Origin: Alphaproteobacteria bacterium UBA6038
GTDB lineage: Bacteria > Pseudomonadota > Alphaproteobacteria > Micropepsales > Micropepsaceae
Assembly (NCBI GenBank): GCA_002429315.1
Contig: DIZC01000060.1
Span: forward strand, 1 to 42,726
DNA: 42,726 bases
Reading direction: 5' to 3'
Positions 25,037 through 32,270 of this stretch are shown in pieces (position 1 is the first letter of the stretch; each line of letters opens with the position of its first letter). The translations under genes were made by a program, and so were the position numbers. The notes beneath the pieces are model-generated. The model had not been told where the DNA came from and did no database searches. It saw nothing but the letters and a program-made list of their open reading frames with translations.

Positions 25037-26095
25037 ATGATGGCCGAGTCGCCCGCCATCGCCGGCCGCAAAGGCTTCTACGTGGAGGTCAAGGCAGGCC
25101 GTCGTTATTTCTGGTGCGCCTGTGGGCGCTCGGCCAATCAACCCTTCTGCGACGGCTCGCATGCGGGTACGCAGTTTCAGCCCGTGCTGTTTGAGCCAAC
25201 GGCAGACGAAGACGTCATTTTCTGCGGCTGCAAGCACACCGGCACGAGGCCTTTCTGTGATGGCACGCACAACAATCTGCCCGGAGCCTACGCAGAAGAC
25301 GATCCACAGAGCGCAGCTAACGCGGCGGTCGCCTCTGTTTCGCCGGGGACCGACGCCAGGGTGCGTCTCGATGGCAGCTGCTATGTGTTTTCCACCAATC
25401 GCGCCAGCCTGAAGAGGCACGGCAACATGGCGTATTGCGCCGTAATCGGCCCGGCCGCCGGTGCAACGTTTCAGTCGCAGTTCTACGCCGAGATCGAGAG
25501 CGGCGCTTCGCCGATTGTGAGCGCCAACGGCGGGCCCATGATCCTGTTCGCGATGCAGGGGAATGGCGAGATAGAGATATCCGGGCGCCGTTTTGCGTTC
25601 ACTCCACACACCGGGATTTACGTTCGACCTAAGGAGGCATTCCGCATCCACAAGTCCGAAGCGGCGCCGATCAAACTGTTCATCTCCACGGGCTTGGCCG
25701 ATGATCTTGTTTTTGCGGATAGCATGCTGGCAACTTTTGACGAGAGCTTTCCGGAGCGCCAGGGCGAAATCGATCCATCGCAGCGTCACAAAATGGCCGA
25801 GCGGTTCTTCCAGATCCTGATCGATCGCCGGCATGGTTCAACCGAGATGACGCAATTCATCGGCAACATTCCGCGTTCGAAAGCCGAGCCTCACCGGCAT
25901 TTGTACGAGGAGGCGGTGGTCATTCTCCATGGCGTCGGCGTGGTGTGGACCGAGCGCACGAAAACGGCGGTCGAGCCGGGCGATGTGCTGTTTCTGCCGC
26001 GCAAACAGGTTCATTCCGTGCAATGCACAAGCGAGGGCGGCCTCGATGTGGTGGGCGTCATCTGCCCCGGCGACAATCCGTCAATTAGCTACTGA
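25037..26095 (+). CDS. Double CDGSH iron-sulfur domain fused to cupin domains
   Basis: This is a protein of about 352 residues. ATG 25037 is preferred, and the frame is open to a TTG at 24974 overlapping the previous gene. Two complete CDGSH ligand sets are visible, C27-C29-C38-H42 (CACGRSANQPFCDGSH) and C63-C65-C74-H78 (CGCKHTGTRPFCDGTH), each expected to hold a 2Fe-2S cluster with 3Cys-1His ligation. They are followed by a first cupin-like half (about 110-230, including FAMQGNGEIEISGRRFAFTP) and a clearer second cupin (about 270-350) with EPHRHLYEEAVVILHG and FLPRKQVHSVQ histidines for a metal. The combination suggests a redox-linked oxygenase or regulator. The architecture is uncommon. It pairs with the NTF2-like gene and ends tail to tail with the permease relic. 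Confidence 0.82.
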   Translation: MMAESPAIAGRKGFYVEVKAGRRYFWCACGRSANQPFCDGSHAGTQFQPVLFEPTADEDVIFCGCKHTGTRPFCDGTHNNLPGAYAEDDPQSAANAAVASVSPGTDARVRLDGSCYVFSTNRASLKRHGNMAYCAVIGPAAGATFQSQFYAEIESGASPIVSANGGPMILFAMQGNGEIEISGRRFAFTPHTGIYVRPKEAFRIHKSEAAPIKLFISTGLADDLVFADSMLATFDESFPERQGEIDPSQRHKMAERFFQILIDRRHGSTEMTQFIGNIPRSKAEPHRHLYEEAVVILHGVGVVWTERTKTAVEPGDVLFLPRKQVHSVQCTSEGGLDVVGVICPGDNPSISY

Positions 26096-26415
26096 CGGCC
26101 TCGCCTTTTCGATCTTTCCGAAGAAAATAGGCGGCGGTAAGCAGGCCGATCCATGGCACGCCGACGATCCATGAAATTCTCCACGTCGGGTCAAGGCCCA
26201 TCGTGATCAGCACCGCGGCCAGCAGCGTCAGTCCCATAAAAGCCCGCAATCGCATAGCTGATGAGCACGCCAGGTCCGGCATAGCCGATGGCAATGCTGC
26301 TGCCCAGGAACAGGCCGGTGCCAATCGCCCCGCCAAGGCCGATCATGACCACCTGCCGCTGACTTAAGCCTTTGTGCAGGCCCTGTTCCCGTGCGGCAAT
26401 AGATGCGTCGTCCAT
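26085..26415 (-). pseudogene. Amino-acid permease (APC family) with its middle deleted
   Basis: ATG 26415, with AGGAAAG upstream, begins GLHKGLSQRQVVMIGLGGAI and GTGLFLGSSIAIGYAGPGVL, the unmistakable first membrane segment of a GabP/LysP-like permease. After SYAIA the frame is lost. In another frame the sequence resumes as FMGLTLLAAVLITMGLDPTW and ISWIVGVPWIGLLTAAYFLR, the last membrane segment and tail. About 350 of the usual 460-480 residues are missing at a single junction near 26245-26255. The product would be non-functional. Its stop overlaps the stop of the CDGSH-cupin gene. Confidence 0.82.
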
Positions 26416-26486
26416 GACGGCTTTCCTGATTGACGCCCACAGGCGCCACGGCGAATGATCGCGTCCGTTGTCTAGAAGGCGACGCT

Positions 26487-27722
26487 GTGCCTGTCGAATT
26501 TCCCATCGAAGCAGTTCGAGCGAGATTTCCCGCCCTGAAACGTGCCGAGCCGTTCGTCTATTTCGACAACGCGGCCGGGGCTCAGTTGCCGCAGAACGTG
26601 CTCGACGCGGTCGCAGGCCATTTGCTGGACATCAATGTTCAGCGCGGCGGCCGGTATGAAAAAAGCCGCGCGGTCGATCGCATGATCCTCTCAGCGCGCG
26701 AGAAGGTTGCGGCGTGGCTCAACGCAAATGACCCGTCCGAGGTGGCGTTTGGCATGAACGCAACGTCCTTCATTCGCCTGGTGAGCCTTGCTATTGGTCA
26801 GACGATCGAGCCGGCTCGCAATCGATTCATACTCACCGATCTCGATCACGAAGCGAATATCGCAACCTGGCTCGTGCTCGAGCGGTTCGGCGCGGAGTTC
26901 GCTTGGTGGAAAATGCGCGGCGATGGCCGGCTGCATGTCGAGGATCTGCTTCCGCTTCTCTCGGAACAGACGAAGCTCGTCGCGTGCACCGCTGTTTCCC
27001 ATGCGCTAGGTTCGCTGGTCGACGTTGCCGCGGCAGCGCGCGCCGCCCATTCGGCGGGCGCCGAACTATTTCTCGATGCAGTTCACTACGGGCCGCACGC
27101 GCCGATCAACGTGGCGGCATGGGATTGCGACTACCTTGTCTGCTCGGGCTACAAAGCATTCGCGCCGCATATGGGCTTCCTGTGGGGCAAGCGCGAGAAG
27201 CTGAAGGCGCTGCCCACGTTTCGCGAAAGCTTCATTCCCGACGCGCCGCCGTACAAGATCGAGGCGGGCACATTCATTTTCGAAAACGTTGCGGGCATGA
27301 GCGCGGCCGTCGATTATTTTGAAGCATTGGGCCGCGACCTCGACCCATCAAACACCCAACGTGGCACTATCGAGGGTGCCATGGCTGCGATCCGAGGCTA
27401 CGAGCAGGTTCTGGCGCGCCGTATGCTTGAAATCCTCTCCGATGTGGATGCGATCGTCTACGGCGTTTACGATCCGTCGGAGGTGGATCGCCGCGTGCCA
27501 ACCATCTGCTTCAACCTGCCCCGTAGTCGTCCTGCGGAGGTTGTGGAGCGGATGGCGGAAGTAGGCTTCGGAATCCGCGATGGCCACATGTATGCGCCCC
27601 GGCTCATGGATCGGCTGGGGCTTGCGCTCGACAGCGGCGCGATACGCGTGTCGCTGGTTCACTACAACACCCTCGACGAAATCGAGCGCTTCGGAGAAGC
27701 GTTGCGGAAGATCGTCCATTGA
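26487..27722 (+). CDS. Class V aminotransferase, 'cysteine desulfurase-like' without the catalytic cysteine
   Basis: This is a 411-residue PLP enzyme; GTG 26487 follows AGAAGG. The fold-type I class V pattern is clear: FVYFDNAAGAQLPQNVLDAV, FILTDLDHEANIATWLVLER, VSHALGSLVDV, and the PLP lysine K223 in CSGYKAFAPHMGFLWG. The late loop that carries the active cysteine of NifS/SufS enzymes reads GIRDGHMYAPRLMDRLG, with no cysteine, as in the VC1184-type 'cysteine desulfurase-like' subgroup (TIGR01976). It is therefore probably a lyase, epimerase or aminotransferase on an amino acid rather than a sulfur donor. The stop codon overlaps the start of the amidohydrolase relic (TGATGG). Confidence 0.86.
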   Translation: MPVEFPIEAVRARFPALKRAEPFVYFDNAAGAQLPQNVLDAVAGHLLDINVQRGGRYEKSRAVDRMILSAREKVAAWLNANDPSEVAFGMNATSFIRLVSLAIGQTIEPARNRFILTDLDHEANIATWLVLERFGAEFAWWKMRGDGRLHVEDLLPLLSEQTKLVACTAVSHALGSLVDVAAAARAAHSAGAELFLDAVHYGPHAPINVAAWDCDYLVCSGYKAFAPHMGFLWGKREKLKALPTFRESFIPDAPPYKIEAGTFIFENVAGMSAAVDYFEALGRDLDPSNTQRGTIEGAMAAIRGYEQVLARRMLEILSDVDAIVYGVYDPSEVDRRVPTICFNLPRSRPAEVVERMAEVGFGIRDGHMYAPRLMDRLGLALDSGAIRVSLVHYNTLDEIERFGEALRKIVH

Positions 27723-27960
27723 TGGCCATGCTGCGAGCCTTTTTGATCGCAACGGCGCTGGCGCTATCCCTTTCGGATGCTGCCTGCGCTGAACCGATCA
27801 TCATCGATCACGTCACGCTGATCGACGGCACTGAACGCGCGCCCGCCCCGACATGGCGGTGGTCATGGACGGTGGGCATTTCACGCTCGTGGGGCCTCGC
27901 AGTCTGTCAGCAACACGTGAGCATGATGTCCTGATATGCCACCGACCGCGCGCTCGATGA
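27722..27960 (+). pseudogene. Frameshifted N-terminal relic of a secreted amidohydrolase
   Basis: ATG 27722 overlaps the upstream stop and encodes a signal peptide (AFLIATALALSLSDAACA) followed by EPIIIDHVTLIDGTERAP, the first strands of a metal-dependent amidohydrolase. The frame then shifts near 27845 and continues as PDMAVVMDGGHFTLVGPRSL in the next frame, ending at a TGA at 27958-27960. The metal-binding HxH barrel is absent. The unshifted frame stops at 27934. The overlapping start shows it was once the next gene of the class V aminotransferase operon, perhaps a periplasmic amide or peptide hydrolase. Confidence 0.72.
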
Positions 27961-28149
27961 CCGCCGAGTTCAGCGCCTTCCGCGCTTCACCCCATTGTTG
28001 TCCGCTGGCCATCTAGAATGGCTCAGCACAGGCGCAGGTTTAACGGCTGAGTGCGATTGAACCAAGTTACACATTTTTGATTGCGCACCGCGTCTGCACG
28101 CCGGTGTGTGAAGCCTGCCACTGCATTCATCCTCAGTTTATCCGGCCGA

Positions 28150-29754
28150 CTATAGGACTGAGCGGACCGCCTCGCCGGCCGATTGGTAGTCCGCCTTTCC
28201 GTTCGGTGCGCGCAAGCTGCTGTCAGTGGCCACGATGCGTTTTGGCACCTTGTAGCCGGCCAGCCTATCCCGCACATGGCCGCGCAGTTCCTGCTCATCG
28301 AAGCTGGCACCCGGCGCGAGTTTGACCACGCCAGTTACGGCTTGGCCCCACTTGTCGTCCGGCATGCCAAGCACCAGCGCATCCTCGACCGCAGGATGGG
28401 TTTTCAGCACTTCCTCGACCTCCTCTGGGTAGACCTTCTCGCCCGCGGTATTGATGCAATGGCTGCCGCGGCCAAGCAGCGTGATCGTTCCGTCCGCTTC
28501 AATCCGCGCCCAATCGCCCGGTACCGAGTACACCCGGTTTCCGATCAGCCGAAAAGTCCGCGCGGTCTTCTCCGGATCCTTGTAATAACCCACGGGCAGC
28601 GGACCGCCGAGCGCAACCATGCCGGTCTGGCCGCTGCCCGGACCAACCGGCCGACTGTTCTCGTCAATGACGATCGCGTTCTCCAGCAACTGAAACGCGC
28701 CGGTCTGACTCTCGCCGGCTTTGGTCATGACAGAGGTGCCCATTCCCATGGCTTCGGTTGAAGCAAAACTGTCGGTCATAGTGAGCTGCGGCATGTGCCG
28801 CAGCAGACCACGCTTGACCTCCAGGCTCCACATCGCGCCGGACGATGTCATGCTGATCATGCTGGACAGGTCATAGCGGTCCGGATGGTCGTCGAGCGCT
28901 TTGAGCAGCGGCTTCGCAAATGGGTCGCCGACAATCGCCATCCCCTGCACCTTGTGCTTTTCGACCGCCGTCCAGATCGCATGAGGATCGAACGCACCGG
29001 TCTCGACGGTAATGATCGTCCCGCCCGACAGCAGCGCGGTCGACGCCGTGATGAACCCAGTGCCGTGCATCAAGGGGCAAGCGGGCATCGATATGGGACC
29101 GCGGCCCGCGGCACCGATCGTTTCTGCAAAGCCCGCGATCGTCTGCGGTACCGGCCCGACCGTGCGCCGCAGCCGTTCGTGCCAAATGGCGCACAGATCG
29201 CCCATGCGCCACATTACGCCCTTCGGCATACCGGTAGTGCCGCCCGTGTAAATGAACAACATGTCCTCTGCCGACCGGCGAATGTCGATCTTTTCGCCCG
29301 TACCGAAAGCGGCAAGCGGTTCGTATGGCTCCGCAAACGGCGCGATCTCGCCTGTAGGCGTGACTTCTATATAGGTTTTCAGGTTTGGCAGCCGCTCTCG
29401 AATGCCGGCGACCGTCCCGCGGAATTCCGACCCATAGATCACGGCCACCGCGTCGGAGTTGTCGAGGATGTACCGCACCTCGTCAGGCTTGTATCGGTAG
29501 TTCACGTTGACGTGGACGAGCCGTGCCCGGTAGCAGGCCCCCACGGCCTCGACGTATTCACTGCAATTGCGCAGATAGAACGCCACTTTGTCGCCGGGTT
29601 TTGCGCCGCGAGCGATGAGCGCGCGGGCCAGGTTGTTCATGCGCCGGGTGGCTTCTCGCCAGACGATGGTGCGGTCATTGTGGATGAACGCGGGTGTGTC
29701 GGGGTGCACTGCGTCGGCGACCGCATCGAGAATATCGCCATAGTTCCAAGGCAT
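28150..29754 (-). CDS. Acyl-CoA synthetase (AMP-forming, FadD-like)
   Basis: This is a 534-residue ANL-superfamily ligase that would activate a carboxylic acid to its CoA thioester with ATP. ATG 29754 (MPWNYGDILDAV) follows GGCCGGA. The P-loop-like motif is FIYTGGTTGMPKGVMWRMGD near residue 165, with PLMHGTGF, the A5-type TDSFASTEAMGMG, the A7 GDWARIEADG and LLGRGSHCINTAGEKVYPEEVEE (residues may vary from A8). The catalytic A10 lysine is in APNGKADY near the end. Actinobacterial-type steroid or branched-acid CoA ligases share these features. It stands between the amidohydrolase relic and the integrase, so its substrate cannot be guessed. Confidence 0.92.
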   Translation of the reverse strand: MPWNYGDILDAVADAVHPDTPAFIHNDRTIVWREATRRMNNLARALIARGAKPGDKVAFYLRNCSEYVEAVGACYRARLVHVNVNYRYKPDEVRYILDNSDAVAVIYGSEFRGTVAGIRERLPNLKTYIEVTPTGEIAPFAEPYEPLAAFGTGEKIDIRRSAEDMLFIYTGGTTGMPKGVMWRMGDLCAIWHERLRRTVGPVPQTIAGFAETIGAAGRGPISMPACPLMHGTGFITASTALLSGGTIITVETGAFDPHAIWTAVEKHKVQGMAIVGDPFAKPLLKALDDHPDRYDLSSMISMTSSGAMWSLEVKRGLLRHMPQLTMTDSFASTEAMGMGTSVMTKAGESQTGAFQLLENAIVIDENSRPVGPGSGQTGMVALGGPLPVGYYKDPEKTARTFRLIGNRVYSVPGDWARIEADGTITLLGRGSHCINTAGEKVYPEEVEEVLKTHPAVEDALVLGMPDDKWGQAVTGVVKLAPGASFDEQELRGHVRDRLAGYKVPKRIVATDSSLRAPNGKADYQSAGEAVRSVL

Positions 29755-29932
29755 GTTTCCGGCCTTACCCAACTTCCGACAGAGTTTGGCGTCTACGCCG
29801 ATCCGCCACGTCCCTGAACAGGTATCACGGCCTCGCTTTTGAAGGCCAATGCTGGCCCACGGTTCTAGGATGGTTCTTTAAATTGACAACCTAACCGGTC
29901 CGCCGACCCGGTCCTCCAACCCGAATGATCCA

Positions 29933-31144
29933 TCAGCCAGCGCGCTTGAACGGGGCCATCGATGGCCCCGTTTTTAGCCGGTCTAAATAATCGGCCCACC
30001 ACCGCATCATCTTGACGCGCTCGTCCCAGTGCTCGCCGCGAGCATAGGTACGGCGCACTGCATCGCGGTCCCGATGCGCAAGCTGGCGCTCGATCGCGTC
30101 CGCCGACCACTTGCCGCTCTCGTTCAGCAACGTCGATGCCGATGCACGAAAGCCATGCGCGGTCATTTGGTCAGCACCGTAGCCTAAACGACGCAATGCG
30201 CCGTTCATCGTGTTCTCGGAAATCGGCTTGCCGGGTATTAAACCGGGGAAAACCAGGCCCTGATGACCAGTAATCTCGAATAGCTGCTGGAGGATCCTCA
30301 CGGCCGGCCGCGGCAGGAAAATCCGGTGCGCCAACCGCATCTTCATGCGGCCGCCGGGAATGGTCCATAGCGACCCGTCGAGATCGAATTCCTGCCATTC
30401 GGCTCCTCTGAGCTCACCCGGCCGCGGGAACAACAGCGCCATCAACTGCAGCGCCGCACGCGTCGTCGGCTGACCATCGAACCCGTCGATCGCGCGCAGC
30501 AGCGCACCGAACTTCACGGCATTGGTAATGGCCGCGCGCGGCGTGACCACCGGCACAGTCAACGCATCTCGTAATGCTGAGGTCGGGTCCATATCGCCGC
30601 GTGCCGTGGCAATCGCATAGCGGCACACAGACCCGATCAGTGACCTGAGCCGCCGCGCGGTCTCATAGCAACCGCGAAGTTCGACTTGCTGCAATACTTG
30701 CAGCACATCGAGTGGCCTGATTTCAGAGACGCGCTTTTCCCCCAAAGCGGGATAGGCGAAGCGCAGCAGCCATTCTTTCTTCTGAAGCGTTGCCGGCGCG
30801 CGCTGCTCGCGCCGTAGCTTTTCCAGATAGTCCGGCGCCACCACTTTGAACGTGTCGTTCGGTTCTGCTTGTAGAACCCTTCCATCGGCACGCGCTGGCA
30901 GCGGGTCCTTGCCGCCGGCGAGCTGCGCCCTCGCAGCATCACGTGCCGCTCGCGCTGCCGCGAGACCAACGGACGGATATTTTCCGAGTGCGAGCAGCTT
31001 CTGCTTACCGTTGTAGCGGTACGCGAGCCGCCACAAGCGCGACCCGTTAGGATTCACCCATAACTGAAGGCCAGCGGAATCGGACAGCTTGCGCAGCTTC
31101 GGTCCAGGTTTCGCTGCGCGACATGCGGCGTCGCTGAGTGCCAT
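29933..31144 (-). CDS. int: Tyrosine integrase, P4/DUF4102 type
   Basis: This is a 403-residue site-specific recombinase that would insert and excise the island at tRNA-Leu. ATG 31144 (MALSDAACRAAKPGPKLRKL) starts the DUF4102 arm-binding domain, which includes GLQLWVNPNGSRLWRLAYRY and LALGKYPSVGLAAAR. The central core-binding domain follows. Catalytic residues are the arginine in LLFPRPGELRGAEW, the HGFRAS HxxR box at about 329-332 and the nucleophile Y367 in RRTYARGEHW. It appears intact. Its 5' leader contains the TACCAACA repeats, so the integrase may repress its own promoter by binding there. It is oriented away from the tRNA, inside the island end. Confidence 0.95.
   Translation of the reverse strand: MALSDAACRAAKPGPKLRKLSDSAGLQLWVNPNGSRLWRLAYRYNGKQKLLALGKYPSVGLAAARAARDAARAQLAGGKDPLPARADGRVLQAEPNDTFKVVAPDYLEKLRREQRAPATLQKKEWLLRFAYPALGEKRVSEIRPLDVLQVLQQVELRGCYETARRLRSLIGSVCRYAIATARGDMDPTSALRDALTVPVVTPRAAITNAVKFGALLRAIDGFDGQPTTRAALQLMALLFPRPGELRGAEWQEFDLDGSLWTIPGGRMKMRLAHRIFLPRPAVRILQQLFEITGHQGLVFPGLIPGKPISENTMNGALRRLGYGADQMTAHGFRASASTLLNESGKWSADAIERQLAHRDRDAVRRTYARGEHWDERVKMMRWWADYLDRLKTGPSMAPFKRAG
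29947..29973 (+). terminator. Perfect GC palindrome plus T-run over the integrase 3' end
   Basis: Bases 29947-29970 are a perfect 24-bp palindrome centred on ATCGAT with a GGGGCC/GGCCCC stem, followed on the plus strand by five T in all. It fits a rho-independent terminator for rightward transcripts and lies within the last integrase codons. In the integrase direction the T-run is missing, so it would insulate the integrase end from plus-strand transcription. Confidence 0.45.
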
Positions 31145-31183
31145 CTTCACCGTCTCCGAAATCCGGTCTGGACTCGCTGCCGA

Positions 31184-31236
31184 TACCAACAAATGTGAGT
31201 CCCGTTGTTGGTATCTCTGTTGAATCGGTACCAACA
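31184..31236. repeat. TACCAACA repeats in the integrase leader (candidate arm sites)
   Basis: TACCAACA at 31184-31191, its inverse TGTTGGTA at 31206-31213, and TACCAACA again at 31229-31236 (as GGTACCAACA) lie 40-92 bases upstream of the integrase start. The same octamer is present three times at the opposite island end. Presence at both ends and in the integrase promoter region suggests binding by the integrase itself. Confidence 0.5.
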
Positions 31237-31369
31237 GCTCGTCCGGATGCCAGCATGCACCCACGGATGATTACGGTCAAGAATGCCAATGAACAGCTGT
31301 GTTTCAGCGATTCCGCACGGATCATGGCGAACAGCGGCGAACGACGGTGAACACTGGAAAATTAACAAA

Positions 31370-31454
<85 letters not shown>

Positions 31455-31466
31455 ACGAGGTTCGGA

Positions 31467-31495
31467 TACTTAGGAGCGGGGTGCGCGCAAGTCAA
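31467..31495 (-). promoter_or_regulatory. Sigma-70-type promoter of tRNA-Leu
   Basis: On the minus strand TTGACT (31495-31490) and TAAGTA (31472-31467) are separated by 17 bases, and the tRNA 5' end lies 12 bases beyond. The -35 box matches five of six consensus bases and the -10 box is weaker. Confidence 0.55.
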
Positions 31496-31574
31496 CGCGG
31501 GCTCCCGCGCAACGCTGCTGTTCGCAGCGGCGGCGGTTTCGGGCATAATCGCGGCCGCACAAAGGGATCGACTC

Positions 31575-31904
31575 ATGTTGGTGGCGACGACGGAACGGGT
31601 GGCGGGTCAGCGCGTCAAGCAGACCTTGGGACAGGTGTTCGGCGTGGTGGTGCGTTCGCGCGGGCTCGGCGGCAACATCCTCGCCGGGTTGCGTTCCATT
31701 GCCGGCGGCGAGATTCACGAGTACACGCAACTGCTGGAAGAGACGCGACGGCAGGCCGTGGACCGGCTGGTGAAGAACGCCACCCTGATGGGCGCCAATG
31801 CCGTGCTGATGATGCGCTTCGATTCGTCGGAGATCGGCCAGTACATGAGCGAGATCGTCGCCTACGGCACGGCTGCGATCCTGGAGCCGGACGATGCTGC
31901 GTAG
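31575..31904 (+). CDS. YbjQ/UPF0145 family protein
   Basis: This 109-residue protein matches the YbjQ (DUF74) pattern: VATTERVAGQRVKQTLGQVF, GVVVRSRGLGGNILAGLRSI, then GGEIHEYTQLLEETRRQAVD and GANAVLMMRFDSSEIGQYMS. The family forms small pentameric assemblies of unknown role, sometimes called heavy-metal-binding. AAAGGGA precedes the ATG. The next gene starts 11 bases before this stop, so they are translationally coupled. It is the first backbone gene right of the island. Confidence 0.9.
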   Translation: MLVATTERVAGQRVKQTLGQVFGVVVRSRGLGGNILAGLRSIAGGEIHEYTQLLEETRRQAVDRLVKNATLMGANAVLMMRFDSSEIGQYMSEIVAYGTAAILEPDDAA

Positions 31905-32175
31905 CTGGACCATCGGCATCGCGGCGGTCGTGTTCGTCTGCGGTGTGTCCGCATTGCTCGCCGGGATTCCGCCCGGATGGGTGTTCGCGTGCTGGGGCGC
32001 GGTGATCGTTTTGTCGATCGTCTATGAACGGGTCCGCTACAAGCCGATCGAGGCCGGCACACCCGGCCCGGGCTGGACGAAGACCGCCGAGCGCTTCATC
32101 GACGACGAGACCGGCGAGCCGGTGACGGTCTGGCTGGAACCGGGTACCGGCGAGCGCAAATACGTACGGGGCTAA
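31894..32175 (+). CDS. Small membrane protein of unknown function
   Basis: This 93-residue protein has two hydrophobic segments (WTIGIAAVVFVCGVSALLAG and GWVFACWGAVIVLSIVYERV), then a polar tail with FIDDETGEPVTVWLEPGTGE. It overlaps the YbjQ-like gene by 11 bases and is clearly its operon partner. The tail would face the cytoplasm if the N-terminus does. I do not recognise a named family, though small membrane partners of YbjQ-like proteins are plausible. Confidence 0.75.
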   Translation: MLRSWTIGIAAVVFVCGVSALLAGIPPGWVFACWGAVIVLSIVYERVRYKPIEAGTPGPGWTKTAERFIDDETGEPVTVWLEPGTGERKYVRG

Positions 32176-32270
32176 CGCATTCCCGCCCTTGTGATCGGAT
32201 GGTGGGACTCCTCCACTTGCCTGGCAGGGGGATTGCCCGTCAGATGGCGCGAAATCTGGCGGGGAATCAA

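Noticed and set aside
28795..29817. 340-codon plus-strand frame opposite the acyl-CoA ligase
   Set aside because: Composition typical of an antisense shadow and no start context; the ligase motifs are on the minus strand.
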